Shown one piece after another: positions 29,989 through 38,659 of a DNA stretch of 64,000 nucleotides (positions are counted from its first letter, which is position 1; the number at the start of each line of letters is the position of its first letter). The notes under the pieces are model-generated. The model made no database searches. It was not told where the DNA came from and saw nothing but the letters and a program-made list of their open reading frames with translations. The translations under genes and the position numbers were made by a program. The stretch spans positions 3,224,001 to 3,288,000 of the forward strand of contig NZ_CP046122.1 of the NCBI RefSeq assembly GCF_009707365.1, in the 5' to 3' direction. Source of the DNA: Microlunatus sp. Gsoil 973 (GTDB lineage Bacteria; Actinomycetota; Actinomycetes; Propionibacteriales; Propionibacteriaceae).

Positions 29989-31280
29989 AGTACATCGTCC
30001 GCCCCGCCGACGCATCCTCGGATGCAAACCGCCACGGGACCACCGAAGCGACACGGGTAGAGCTGTACGCCCCGGCCGGCAAGGCGGACGGCCTCACCGC
30101 TGGCGCATCCATCCTCGAAAAGGTTCGGCGCGCCAATCTCGAGCCCAGCGACCGAGCCTGGGACTTCCTGACGATCGCTCTGGCGGCGATCGTCGCCGAC
30201 GCCGCGACTCTTCGTCGAAACAGTCCAGACGGCTGGACCCGAAACATCAGTCTCGATCTTGCCGTGGCGGAGCCAGAGACCTGGCGACCCCACATCCCCC
30301 TACTGACCAGCGCTCTAAAGTTCCTCACCACCGACATCTGGAACGTGGAGATCACAACGAGTGCCACCGTCCCCTTCAAACCATCGAAGAGCACAGCCGC
30401 ACCGAAGGCAAACTGCGTCGCGCTGCTCTCCGGTGGACTGGACAGTCTCGTTGGCGGAATCGACCTAGTTGAGTCGGGCAAGACTCCTATCTTCGTCAGC
30501 CAGACCGTCCGTGGCGACGCCGCCAAGCAGGAAGGTTTCGCGCGCCGTCTCGGTGCCGGTCTATCTTGCATTCGGCTGAACCACAGTGCTAACACGAGGG
30601 GCATCGCGGGGACTGATGAGACAAGCCAGCGAGTTCGTTCGCTCATCTTCATCGCTTACGCGGTGCTCGTCGCCTCAACCATCAAGAATCCAGATGGAAG
30701 AGCCGTAGACCTGTACGTCAACGAGAACGGATTCATCTCGATCAACCCACCGCTGACGCCTATGCGGGTGGGAAGTCTCAGCACCCGTACCGCTCACCCC
30801 CGGTTTCTGAACCTTGTTCAACAGTTACTTGATGGAGTCGGACTCAACGTACGCCTGATCAACCCTTATCGGTTGCGCACCAAGGGGCAGATGCTGGTCG
30901 AGTGCAGGGACCAGAAGCTGCTGGAGGAGCTTGCTGATCTAAGCACGAGTTGTGGGCGCTTTCAGCGATACAACTATCGCCACTGCGGGCGGTGCCTTCC
31001 GTGTCAGGTCCGGCGTGCCGCGTTCCTGCGCTGGAGTCACATTGACGGTACCGGGTACGTCTTCGGTGACCTCGGGCGCAACGACGAAGATCACGCTGCC
31101 TTCGATGATGTACGAGCTGTGGCGATCGCTCGACTCAGCGTCGAAGAAGATGGGTTCGCCTATTGGGCGGGAGGCTGCTTATCGTCGGTGCCAGCGGACG
31201 AACGAGATGCCGCCGGGATCATGATTCAAGAGGGTCTCGCCGAACTCGGTAAGCTGCACGATCATTACCACGTCACCTGA
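29985..31280 (+). CDS. qatC: QatC: QueC-like protein of the Qat defence system
   Basis: A 431-residue protein with a PP-loop nucleotide-binding motif LLSGGLDSLV (SGGLDS at 149-154), as in QueC, which makes 7-cyano-7-deazaguanine in queuosine synthesis. C323, C334, C337 and C340 (YRHCGRCLPC) form the zinc site typical of QueC. It is almost twice the length of QueC, with an added N-terminal domain of about 140 residues, as expected for QatC. No other queuosine genes are nearby, so a role in tRNA modification is unlikely. It overlaps qatB as ATGA. Confidence 0.94.
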   Translation: MKYIVRPADASSDANRHGTTEATRVELYAPAGKADGLTAGASILEKVRRANLEPSDRAWDFLTIALAAIVADAATLRRNSPDGWTRNISLDLAVAEPETWRPHIPLLTSALKFLTTDIWNVEITTSATVPFKPSKSTAAPKANCVALLSGGLDSLVGGIDLVESGKTPIFVSQTVRGDAAKQEGFARRLGAGLSCIRLNHSANTRGIAGTDETSQRVRSLIFIAYAVLVASTIKNPDGRAVDLYVNENGFISINPPLTPMRVGSLSTRTAHPRFLNLVQQLLDGVGLNVRLINPYRLRTKGQMLVECRDQKLLEELADLSTSCGRFQRYNYRHCGRCLPCQVRRAAFLRWSHIDGTGYVFGDLGRNDEDHAAFDDVRAVAIARLSVEEDGFAYWAGGCLSSVPADERDAAGIMIQEGLAELGKLHDHYHVT

Positions 31281-31304
31281 AGTTGAACACGTTCTGCCTC
31301 TCAC

Positions 31305-32087
31305 ATGATCGACTTCCATTGCCATCTGGATCTGTACCCGAACCCCGATGCCGTTGCAGCTTCCGCACAGCAGGAGAAGGTGGCGGTGCTCTCCGTCACC
31401 ACGACGCCCTCTGCGTTTCGCGGTACCGCAGCTCTCGCAGCCGAGCGGCCCATGGTTCGAACGGCCTTGGGTCTCCATCCCGAGCTCGCGCACCAACGAA
31501 GGCATGAACTGGCCCTCTTCGATGAGCTCGTAGCCACAACGCCATTCGTCGGAGAAATCGGTCTGGACGGCAGCTCCCGGTTCGCTCAGATGCGAACATC
31601 ACAGTCTCAAGCGTTCACCCACATCCTTCGATCGTGTTCCGACGCCGGTGGACGGATCCTCTCCATCCATAGCCGAGGCGCAGTCCGTCCGGTACTCGAC
31701 GCACTACGGGCGAATCCGGACTCCGGAGTCCCCGTACTGCACTGGTTTACAGGCACGGCTCGCCAAGCCGAGACCGCCATCGAGCAGGGTTGCTGGTTTA
31801 GTATCGGCACGCCGATACTGACAACCGCGAAGGGCCGCGCGCTGGTGATCGCCCTTCCTCGAGATCGCATACTCACCGAGACAGACGGTCCGTTTGCCAC
31901 ACACAACGACCAAGCTCTCGTGCCGCGCGACGTCTCACACACCCTCAGGCTATTGGCTGCCTCCTGGGCAGTCGATACATCACACGCAGAGGGCCAGATT
32001 GCCGCCAACATGGAGGCACTGTTGGCCGCGCATGCTGGCGAAGCCCCGAGGGTAATCCCCAGGCCGCAGCGTTCCGACCCCCGGTAG
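31305..32087 (+). CDS. qatD: QatD: TatD-family nuclease of the Qat defence system
   Basis: A 260-residue metal-dependent hydrolase of the TatD DNase family. Metal ligands are all in place: HCHLD (H5, H7), VGEIGLD (E84), SIHSRG (H122), LHWFTG (H146) and LTETDGP (D194). TatD enzymes are DNases of the amidohydrolase fold. It follows qatC after 24 bp and closes the operon. The next genes are on the other strand. Confidence 0.94.
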   Translation: MIDFHCHLDLYPNPDAVAASAQQEKVAVLSVTTTPSAFRGTAALAAERPMVRTALGLHPELAHQRRHELALFDELVATTPFVGEIGLDGSSRFAQMRTSQSQAFTHILRSCSDAGGRILSIHSRGAVRPVLDALRANPDSGVPVLHWFTGTARQAETAIEQGCWFSIGTPILTTAKGRALVIALPRDRILTETDGPFATHNDQALVPRDVSHTLRLLAASWAVDTSHAEGQIAANMEALLAAHAGEAPRVIPRPQRSDPR

Positions 32088-32209
32088 ATCCTCGAGGACC
32101 GCGAGGCCGCGCTGGCGGTCGAGACCAATCTGCCGTCGCGATACAACCGCCGGATCGAAGAAATGCAATCCAGCAGAGGCTCGGCGGAGCATGCCAGCGC
32201 TTGCCAGGC

Positions 32210-32632
32210 TTACTGACCCCTGTCCGTAAGTCCCCAGGATCGGCGTCTGGCCAGCAAGTTGCGGAATATGGCCTGGAGTACGCAGAATTCGTTCCCCCAT
32301 GGGTCCCTGAGCACCCAGAAGTCAAAGCCGCGTTCCTGCTGATGATCCCACCGCCTTGCGCCTAGTCGCTCGAGCCTCTGAACCTCGGCTTCGACGTTGT
32401 CGGTCTCGATGTCGAGGTGCATTCGCTCCTTCTTGACCTTGGGATCATGAGTGAGCTGAAGCAGAATTCGGATGTCAGCGTCTGGCAGTCGAAGCTGGCG
32501 GTAGGTTCCGCTGCTCGCCTGTGGGAGGCGCTCCGGAGTCGCGTCGAGTGCGGCGGACCAGAAGGTAACGCCGTGATCCAAGTCGTCAACGTCGATGACG
32601 AACTGGCACAGACGGCTTCGGTGCCCGGTCAT
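32210..32632 (-). CDS. VOC-family protein paired with the XRE regulator
   Basis: A 140-residue glyoxalase-like protein: QFVIDVDDLDHGVTFWSAALDA, HLDIETDNVEAEVQRLERLGARRW, and FWVLRDPWGNEFCVLQ. ATG 32632 overlaps the XRE gene stop as ATGA, which defines the start and shows coupling. It belongs to the glyoxalase-like branch, as does the protein at 3395. Why such an enzyme is tied to the element's regulator is unknown; it could be a sensor or a detoxifying gene. Confidence 0.85.
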   Translation of the reverse strand: MTGHRSRLCQFVIDVDDLDHGVTFWSAALDATPERLPQASSGTYRQLRLPDADIRILLQLTHDPKVKKERMHLDIETDNVEAEVQRLERLGARRWDHQQERGFDFWVLRDPWGNEFCVLQAIFRNLLARRRSWGLTDRGQ

Positions 32633-33300
32633 GGAAGCGGCTTTCCAAGATCGATTAGGTTCTGAGCTACTGCGCCGGCTTCGGCCTCGGATCGGGCCAG
32701 GACTCCCCAGCCGGTGATGACGTCGCCGTCGTAGCTCATGCCGACCCAGCGGCCCCAGGCGAAGGTGCCATGGGGGTGAAGTGCGAGGTACATGGTGCCC
32801 TTGGATCGCACCGCAGCATCGGTCGAGCGGTACCAGCCCATCAGAGCTTCGTTGTCCCACAGCCGGAGTTCACCACGCCACTCATAGCTGCCGTCCTCAA
32901 CGGGACGGGCCCGCTGCGCGTCGAGGTAGAGCACATCGCCTTGCTGGGTGATCTCCAGATGATGGGTATCCACGCGTGGTTCGTTGTTCTTCGACGTCTG
33001 CCAAGACGCCCACCAGTCACCGGAGAAGTCGAGTTCGTAGTGGACCTGTCCGGCCAGCTGGGCAAGCGAGATTTGCAGGGCGTTCGCCAGGGCGACGGCC
33101 ACCGAGAGCACCGGCTGCTGCTCGCCGGCCTCATAGCGGGCCATCTGTCGCAGGCTGATCCCAGCGGCTTTCGCCAGCTGTGCTTGTGAGGTGCCGAGTG
33201 CTCGGCGTCTAGACCTGATGACATCGGATATGTCCACACAGTCATCATCCCGGACAGACCTGTCATCTTCCAAAGGTAACGATTGTGTCACATCCGTCAT
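32629..33300 (-). CDS. XRE-family regulator with a C-terminal ligand-type domain
   Basis: About 223 residues. SDVIRSRRRALGTSQAQLAKAAGISLRQMARYEAGEQQPVLSVAVALANAL is a Cro/C1-type HTH, followed by a beta-rich domain (YELDFSGDWWASWQTSKNN .. VLYLDAQRARPVEDGSYEWRGELRLW .. GTMYLALHPHGTFAWGRWVG) that I do not recognise but that looks like a binding barrel. Start ATG 33300 is preferred; a longer version from 33342 would run into an inverted repeat, and a GTG further in is possible. It diverges from the pra-like gene, so it is the best candidate for the element's maintenance repressor. Confidence 0.82.
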   Translation of the reverse strand: MTDVTQSLPLEDDRSVRDDDCVDISDVIRSRRRALGTSQAQLAKAAGISLRQMARYEAGEQQPVLSVAVALANALQISLAQLAGQVHYELDFSGDWWASWQTSKNNEPRVDTHHLEITQQGDVLYLDAQRARPVEDGSYEWRGELRLWDNEALMGWYRSTDAAVRSKGTMYLALHPHGTFAWGRWVGMSYDGDVITGWGVLARSEAEAGAVAQNLIDLGKPLP

Positions 33301-33321
33301 CTCATACGCCGTTTCAGTCTT

Positions 33322-33347
33322 GCTAGATGTCGTGGATGGCATCTAGC
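33322..33347. promoter_or_regulatory. Operator-like inverted repeat in the element B control region
   Basis: GCTAGATG and CATCTAGC form a perfect 8-bp inverted repeat with a 10-bp spacer, halfway between the XRE start (33300) and the pra-like start (33388). The 18-bp centre spacing suits a dimeric HTH protein. Binding by the XRE protein is inference. Confidence 0.65.
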
Positions 33348-33387
33348 GTGCCTAATAAGACAGATTCGATGCTTTAGGAGGCACGCC

Positions 33388-33825
33388 ATGGCACTGCAGA
33401 AGCGTTTCCAGGTTGCCCATGGGGATGTGTTCCCGATGGGTGCGTTTATGAAGGGCTCGGTGGAGCCGGTCTCGGATTTCGATGCTCCCGCTCGGCCGGA
33501 TGGGTCGCGTCCACAACAAGTCGACAAGGACACTGGTTTGCCGTTGTGGCAGGTAACGGTCTTGGATGCCGATGATCAGGCCACACGGCGGGACACCGCG
33601 GTGTCGGTGAAGATTGCCGCCCAGTATCAACCAGTGCCTCCGGACAACACGTCGGGCACCCCGTGGCGGCCGGTGGAGTTCGTCGGTCTGACTGCTTTGG
33701 CGTATGTCGATGATTCGGGGTCTCGGCCGCGGGTGGCGTGGTCGTTCCGGGCCGATGACCTGGTGGCTCCGGGCGAAGCAAAGAAGGCCGCCCCGTCGAC
33801 CAGCTCGGGTCCGAGGGCTGCCTGA
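33388..33825 (+). CDS. Pra-like activator of replication, integration and excision
   Basis: A 145-residue protein with the conserved pattern of this actinomycete family: FQVAHGDVFPMGAFMKGSVEPVSDFD, then QVDKDTGLPLWQVTVLDAD and SGTPWRPVEFVGLTALAYV. In pSAM2 of Streptomyces ambofaciens, Pra turns on the repSA-xis-int operon. Here it heads that operon instead of standing apart, which would couple its own synthesis to the genes it controls. TAGGAGG precedes ATG 33388. It has no HTH. Confidence 0.82.
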   Translation: MALQKRFQVAHGDVFPMGAFMKGSVEPVSDFDAPARPDGSRPQQVDKDTGLPLWQVTVLDADDQATRRDTAVSVKIAAQYQPVPPDNTSGTPWRPVEFVGLTALAYVDDSGSRPRVAWSFRADDLVAPGEAKKAAPSTSSGPRAA

Positions 33826-34196
33826 TGTTGTCGTGTAGCGAGGCGGCGGCCGTCACGGAGGCGGTGTTGCGTCGGGTGCCTGGCGTTGAGTTGTTGACGT
33901 TGTCGGTGGAGATGACCGGTGGTGCGCCACGGTTGCGGCTGCACGCTCGGGAGTGGGTCGGCGGCCAGCAGGTGGCGGTGGTGCTGGGCCTGGTCGAGGG
34001 TGACCGGCGGGACGGTGATCCGCTGTTTGACCGGAGCTGGTGGGTGTGGCGGAACTGGTCGGGTCCGGTGTTTGCCAGCTCGTCGCTGGGTTGGGTGCTA
34101 GTGGAGGTGACCGCTGGCCGTGTCCACTACCCGCCCGGGTTCGAACGCTCCCATGATCATCCTGTCGCGACGTCCGGGGCGGCGACCGGATCATGA
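33825..34196 (+). CDS. Small hypothetical protein of the transfer operon
   Basis: A 123-residue protein without a recognised family. It is rich in Trp (SWWVWRNWSGPVFASSSLGWV) and Val, and looks beta-rich and soluble. It overlaps pra by one base (TGATG) and the translocase by four. Position suggests a partner in transfer or regulation. Confidence 0.75.
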   Translation: MLSCSEAAAVTEAVLRRVPGVELLTLSVEMTGGAPRLRLHAREWVGGQQVAVVLGLVEGDRRDGDPLFDRSWWVWRNWSGPVFASSSLGWVLVEVTAGRVHYPPGFERSHDHPVATSGAATGS

Positions 34197-35665
34197 TCAC
34201 CGCACCGGGCGCACGGTGGCAGTCCGCGTTTCGGTGGCTGGCCGGCTGGCTATGGCACTGCCGGATCTGGCTGGCCGTCTGGCTGGCCGCAGGACTGGTG
34301 ACCTGGGTCTCTGACACCCGCGCGATCATCGCGGTCGGGATCGCCTGTTTAGGTTTGCTGCCTGGTGTGGCTGGTGGGGTCTGGGTCGGCTTGTGGCCCG
34401 GTTCGTTCGAACGGTGGGCGGCCGGGCCGTGGCGGCGGTATCGGTGGCGGCGGCTGATGAGCCGGCGGTGGCAGTCGATGTGCCGCAATGCGCGGCTGGC
34501 CGAACGCCAGGTGATCAACCGCCGGAACCTGCAAGGTGACCGGCAGTCGGTCGAGACCTGGCGGTGCCCGCGCTTGCAGCAGGTTCGGACGTCGAGTCAT
34601 GCGGTGGAGTTGATCATCCGCGCCCGGCCCGGTCAGACCGTGGCCGAACTAGAGGCCGGGGTAGAGCGGATCGCCTCGACCTTGGATGCCGTCGCGTTTC
34701 GGTCTTGGCCGGTATCCGGGTCGGTGATCACCGCCGAGTTGATCATGACCGATCTCCTGACCACCCCGGTCAACGCGTCCATGCCGGAGGCGGTGCTGGT
34801 GGATGGGGTGCGGCTGGGCAGAGCGCAGTCGGGTCGGGATTGGTGGTTGCCGATCACCGGCCGTCACACCCTCTGCGTTGGTTGCTCCGGCTCGGGCAAG
34901 GGCTCGATCCTGTGGGGCATCTGCGCCGGACTCTCCCCCGCCGTCCACGCCGACGCCGTGCGGTTGTGGGGTGTCGACCTAAAGGCCGGCGTCGAGCTGG
35001 CGATGGGCCGAAACGTGTTCTCGGCCTTTGCCAAGACACCTGACAACGCCCTCCGACTCCTGACCGTTCTAGGGGGAATCTTGCAACAGCGCGGGGAGTC
35101 CATGGCCGGATCGGTGCGGCAACATCAAGCGCGGCCCGGTGACCCGTTGCACGTGTTGGTGATTGACGAGCTGGCCGCCCTGACCGCGTACGCACCATCG
35201 GAGATTCGGCGAGATGCGGAGCGGCTGTTGTCGTTGATCTTGACCCAGGGTCGCGCCCTCGGCGTCGTCGTGGTGGCCTTCGTGCAGGATCCCCGTAAGG
35301 AAATCGTGGCCATGCGCGGCCTGTTCACCCAAACCATCGCGCTGCGGCTCCGGTCGCGCGAGGAAACCGTCATGGTCCTCGGCGAAGGCATGACCCAACG
35401 GGCACCGGCCCACCGCATCAGCCCGGCCGGACCGGGCACCGGCTGGCTAGTCGAAGAAACCGGCCAAGTCGACCGAGTCCGTGCCGACTACTGGCCCGAC
35501 CCCCTGATCCGCCAGGTCGTCCACCACTACCCTGCCCGCGCCGTGGTGGACCTGCCACCCGACGAGAACACCGAAACCCTGGCCGGAGATCCGGCATTGG
35601 GCGGTACGGGTCGATCCGGGCGGCGACCCCGCGCGCCAAGGCAGACGTCGAGGCGTGCGATATGA
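34193..35665 (+). CDS. TraB/FtsK-like DNA translocase for conjugation
   Basis: A 490-residue membrane-anchored motor. Two N-terminal membrane helices (residues about 25-70) precede a FtsK/SpoIIIE ATPase domain with Walker A VGCSGSGKGS (K236) and Walker B LHVLVIDELAAL (D325). In AICE-type elements such a single hexameric translocase moves double-stranded DNA between mycelial cells. No gamma DNA-reading domain is visible at the C-terminus, only a short basic tail. It overlaps both neighbours by four bases. Confidence 0.9.
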   Translation: MITAPGARWQSAFRWLAGWLWHCRIWLAVWLAAGLVTWVSDTRAIIAVGIACLGLLPGVAGGVWVGLWPGSFERWAAGPWRRYRWRRLMSRRWQSMCRNARLAERQVINRRNLQGDRQSVETWRCPRLQQVRTSSHAVELIIRARPGQTVAELEAGVERIASTLDAVAFRSWPVSGSVITAELIMTDLLTTPVNASMPEAVLVDGVRLGRAQSGRDWWLPITGRHTLCVGCSGSGKGSILWGICAGLSPAVHADAVRLWGVDLKAGVELAMGRNVFSAFAKTPDNALRLLTVLGGILQQRGESMAGSVRQHQARPGDPLHVLVIDELAALTAYAPSEIRRDAERLLSLILTQGRALGVVVVAFVQDPRKEIVAMRGLFTQTIALRLRSREETVMVLGEGMTQRAPAHRISPAGPGTGWLVEETGQVDRVRADYWPDPLIRQVVHHYPARAVVDLPPDENTETLAGDPALGGTGRSGRRPRAPRQTSRRAI

Positions 35666-36651
35666 GCGGACGGCCGGTGGAGTGGGTGGATGCGGCCCCG
35701 GTTCGAGAGCATGTCCGCCGGCTGTTGGATGCCGGGTTGACCAAGCCCCAGATCGGTCGCCGTAGTGGGATCGCACCGAACACGATCACCGCCCTCATGG
35801 AGGGTGTGCACGGTCGCGGACCGTCGCTGCGGGTCCGCCGGACCACGGCTGGGCAATTGCTCGCCGTCGAGCCGGAGCTGGTCGGACCGGAAGACGGTGG
35901 CTGGGTCGACCCGATCGGCACCATGCGCCGGTTGCGGTCCCTGGTGGCGTTGGGCTGGCTGGTCAAAGTGTTGGCACAAAAGTCGGCGCTGCCCGCCAAC
36001 ACGTTCTGGCCGATCTTGGATGAGCGGGCCACCGTGATCCGGGTCGGCACCCGGGACCGGGTGATCAGCCTGTACGAGCAGCTAACCCGACAGCCGGCCC
36101 CGCCGCCCTCCATGGGTTCCACCTGGGCGCGGAACCGCGCGGCACGGCGGGCCTGGCCGCTGCCCTGTGTCTGGTCCGGGAACGGGATCGACGCCCCCGA
36201 CGCCCGCCCGGTCGACGCCCATTATCCGAAGGCGACTCCCGGCTCGCAGAGTTTCCGTGTCTTGATCGCGCCTGAAACGGTGCGGCAATGGGCTGCGGTC
36301 GTGGAACACATGTTGGACGACGACCCCGGCCTGTCGACTGCTCAAGTGGCCGCTCGATTCGACCGTGCGGCCAGCACCATATCGGCCGCGTTGCGCCGGG
36401 CAGGCCGCCCCGACCTGCGGGACCGGCTGGCCGCCAACGGCGTTCGCCGCCAACTTCACGACGACGCCCGGCGACGGGTCGACCAGGTCGAGGACCTCCT
36501 GGTCATCGAGCCCGATCTCACGCTGGCCGAAGCCCGGGATCGACTCGGCCGTGACCGGTTGGCCGAGGAACTGGCCGCAGCTGGCCGGGCGGATCTGCGC
36601 GGCCGGTTGATGCGGAACACGACCCGCCAGAAGTATCGGGAGACGCGATGA
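35662..36651 (+). CDS. HTH DNA-binding protein of the element backbone
   Basis: A 329-residue basic protein. APVREHVRRLLDAGLTKPQIGRRSGIAPNTITALMEG is an N-terminal HTH of a type common in actinophage and actinobacterial element proteins. A second HTH-like segment, LSTAQVAARFDRAASTISAALRRAGRPDL, lies near residues 220-250, and a third repeat-like stretch (DLTLAEARDRLGRDRLAEELAAAGRADLRGRL) follows. Two or three DNA-binding modules in one chain would allow binding to repeated sites. Function unknown; ATGA overlap with both neighbours. Confidence 0.7.
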   Translation: MSGRPVEWVDAAPVREHVRRLLDAGLTKPQIGRRSGIAPNTITALMEGVHGRGPSLRVRRTTAGQLLAVEPELVGPEDGGWVDPIGTMRRLRSLVALGWLVKVLAQKSALPANTFWPILDERATVIRVGTRDRVISLYEQLTRQPAPPPSMGSTWARNRAARRAWPLPCVWSGNGIDAPDARPVDAHYPKATPGSQSFRVLIAPETVRQWAAVVEHMLDDDPGLSTAQVAARFDRAASTISAALRRAGRPDLRDRLAANGVRRQLHDDARRRVDQVEDLLVIEPDLTLAEARDRLGRDRLAEELAAAGRADLRGRLMRNTTRQKYRETR

Positions 36652-36917
36652 CAGCGCTGATCGGGCTCGGCTGGATGGATGAGGCCGCCTGTCTCACCGT
36701 GCCCGAGCTGCCCTGGATTGGCCCCCGACGCGGCCAGCCGCTCGACCCCGGCGCGCTGGAGCAAATGACCCAGACATGTGATCACTGTCCTGTCCTGAAC
36801 CAGTGCCGCCACTACGTCGATCAGGCCGCTGTGTCGGCCGGCTTCTGGGCCGGTGCCTGGCGACACCTCAGCCCCGACGCCCGGGTCGAAGATGCTGCCG
36901 GTGGTCAAGTGGCATGA
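36648..36917 (+). CDS. WhiB-like iron-sulfur regulator
   Basis: An 89-residue Wbl protein. The four cluster cysteines are present: DEAACL (C15), then TCDHCPVLNQCRHYV (C44, C47, C53). SAGFWAGAWR replaces the usual G[VI]WGG turn motif. The C-terminal basic DNA-binding tail is very short. Such truncated Wbl proteins are frequent in actinophages and mobile elements, where they can interfere with host sigma-factor contacts. Coupled by 4-base overlaps to the HTH gene and rep. Confidence 0.88.
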   Translation: MTALIGLGWMDEAACLTVPELPWIGPRRGQPLDPGALEQMTQTCDHCPVLNQCRHYVDQAAVSAGFWAGAWRHLSPDARVEDAAGGQVA

Positions 36918-38449
36918 CCACCACCGGGTTCACCGACACGCCAGCCCGTGAGTTTCACGGGTCCGGGTTTCCGGGGTTCAGCGAGGACGTGCCACTGGAC
37001 CTGTCCGGGATCACCGAAGGCGCGGAGCGGGCACTCCTGGCCCGGCTGATCGACCGGACATTCGCCGACTTTGCCGACACCGCGGCCGCGGTCGGCTACT
37101 GCTCGCACCCGATCCGACTTGTCGGCCACTCCCAGACCGTAGACCCGGGCACCGGGGAAATCCTGTCCAGCTTCTCCTCGTCCGACGCGCCGCTAGGGGT
37201 GTTGTATCGGCCCTGCGGCAACCGGCGCGCCGACGTCTGCCCAGCCTGCTCCCGCGTCTACGCCCGCGACACCTTCGCCATGATCAAAGCCGGACTCACC
37301 GGCGGCAAAACCATCCCCGACACCGTCGGAGAGAACCCGCTGCTCTTCACCACCCTCACCGGACCATCCTTCGGCCCCGTGCACGGCCCTCGGAGCCGCA
37401 ATGGGCAGAAGATCGGCGGCAGGTGCCGACCACGCGACAAACCCCTGGTCTGCGCGCACGGCCGCCCGGTCGGCTGCATGTCCATCCACAATGATCACGA
37501 TCCGCGCAACGGGGCCCCGCTGTGCGACGACTGCTACCAATGGGAATCGGCCGTGGTCTGGCAATGGTGGGCACCCGAGCTGTGGCGGCGGACCACCACT
37601 GCAATCCGCCGCGCGATCGCCGTCCGCCTCGGCCTGGCCGAACACCAGCTGCGCCAGGTCGCCAGAGTCGAGTTCGCCAAAGTCGCCGAATATCAGGTCC
37701 GTGGCCTGGTCCACTTCCACGCCCTGATCCGCCTCGACGGACCCGACGGTCCCGGCTCCCCGGCACCGCTCGACGGCGAACACCTCGCTGCCTGCGTCCG
37801 TGACGCGGTGTCCGGGATGATCATCGAAGCACCGCCCGTCGATGATCACGACCAGACGCGGATCCTTGCCTGGGGAACCGAGCTGGACGTCAAGGTGGTC
37901 CGCGACGGCAACCGGACCGACGACCCAGACCGACCGCTGACACCCGAACAGGTCGCCGGATACCTGGCGAAATACGCGACCAAAGACGCCAACAGCATCC
38001 GCCCCGTTGCTCGGCCGCCGGCGCACCTAGCCCGGCTCGAATCAACCGCTCGGGATCTTGGACAGCGGGCAGTCCGGACCGACCCCGCCTCGCCGTACCG
38101 GCTGCTCCGCAAATGGGCGCACATGCTCGGATTCCGCGGCCACTTCTCCACCAAATCCCGGCGCTACTCGATCACCCTGGGACGGCTTCGCCGGGCGCGG
38201 CACCGTTACCGGCAACTCGTCGCCCAGGCCGCCCGCACCGGGGAGCCGGTCGACGTTCGGCAGATCGAGGACCAGCTCCTGGCCGACGACGCCGCGACCA
38301 CGTTGGTCATCGGCTCCTGGCACTACCAGGGGACCGGCTGGACGAACCCTGGCGACGAAGCACTCGCCACCGCGGCGGCGGCTCGGGCACGGGAGTACGC
38401 AGCTTGGCGGGCGGCACAACAGCAGACGGGAACCGAGCGGAAAGGGTGA
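36914..38449 (+). CDS. RepSA-like HUH replication initiator
   Basis: A 511-residue rolling-circle initiator of the actinomycete Rep_SA type. Zinc-finger-like cysteines lie at CGNRRADVCPAC (101-112) and CDDC (204-207). The HUH motif is LVHFHALIRLDG (H267, H269), and the catalytic tyrosine motif is AGYLAKYATKD (Y350 or Y354). It starts at ATG 36914, overlapping the WhiB-like stop. It ends 3 bp before xis. The element A copy lacks everything from the tyrosine motif on. Confidence 0.92.
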   Translation: MTTTGFTDTPAREFHGSGFPGFSEDVPLDLSGITEGAERALLARLIDRTFADFADTAAAVGYCSHPIRLVGHSQTVDPGTGEILSSFSSSDAPLGVLYRPCGNRRADVCPACSRVYARDTFAMIKAGLTGGKTIPDTVGENPLLFTTLTGPSFGPVHGPRSRNGQKIGGRCRPRDKPLVCAHGRPVGCMSIHNDHDPRNGAPLCDDCYQWESAVVWQWWAPELWRRTTTAIRRAIAVRLGLAEHQLRQVARVEFAKVAEYQVRGLVHFHALIRLDGPDGPGSPAPLDGEHLAACVRDAVSGMIIEAPPVDDHDQTRILAWGTELDVKVVRDGNRTDDPDRPLTPEQVAGYLAKYATKDANSIRPVARPPAHLARLESTARDLGQRAVRTDPASPYRLLRKWAHMLGFRGHFSTKSRRYSITLGRLRRARHRYRQLVAQAARTGEPVDVRQIEDQLLADDAATTLVIGSWHYQGTGWTNPGDEALATAAAARAREYAAWRAAQQQTGTERKG

Positions 38450-38452
38450 GAC

Positions 38453-38659
38453 ATGGAACGGATCGAAGCGGCAGATGATGAGTTGCTGCCGATGATGATG
38501 ACGTCGGCCGAGGTTGCGCGGGCGTTGAAGGTTGCGCCGTCGACCCTGTGTCGCTGGCGAGCCCGCGGGATCGGACCTCGGGTGTTCTGGCTTGGCGATG
38601 CCTCGCCACGCTATCGGCGTACGGACGTCCTGGCCTGGCTGGAACGGGTGGCGTCATGA
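38453..38659 (+). CDS. Excisionase (Xis), MerR-like HTH
   Basis: A 68-residue protein: MMMTSAEVARALKVAPSTLCRWRARGIGP .. PRYRRTDVLAWLERV. It is the recombination directionality factor that would tilt the integrase towards excision. The stop overlaps the integrase ATG as ATGA. Its wing sequence differs from the element A protein, in line with the different arm repeats of the two elements. Confidence 0.9.
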   Translation: MERIEAADDELLPMMMTSAEVARALKVAPSTLCRWRARGIGPRVFWLGDASPRYRRTDVLAWLERVAS

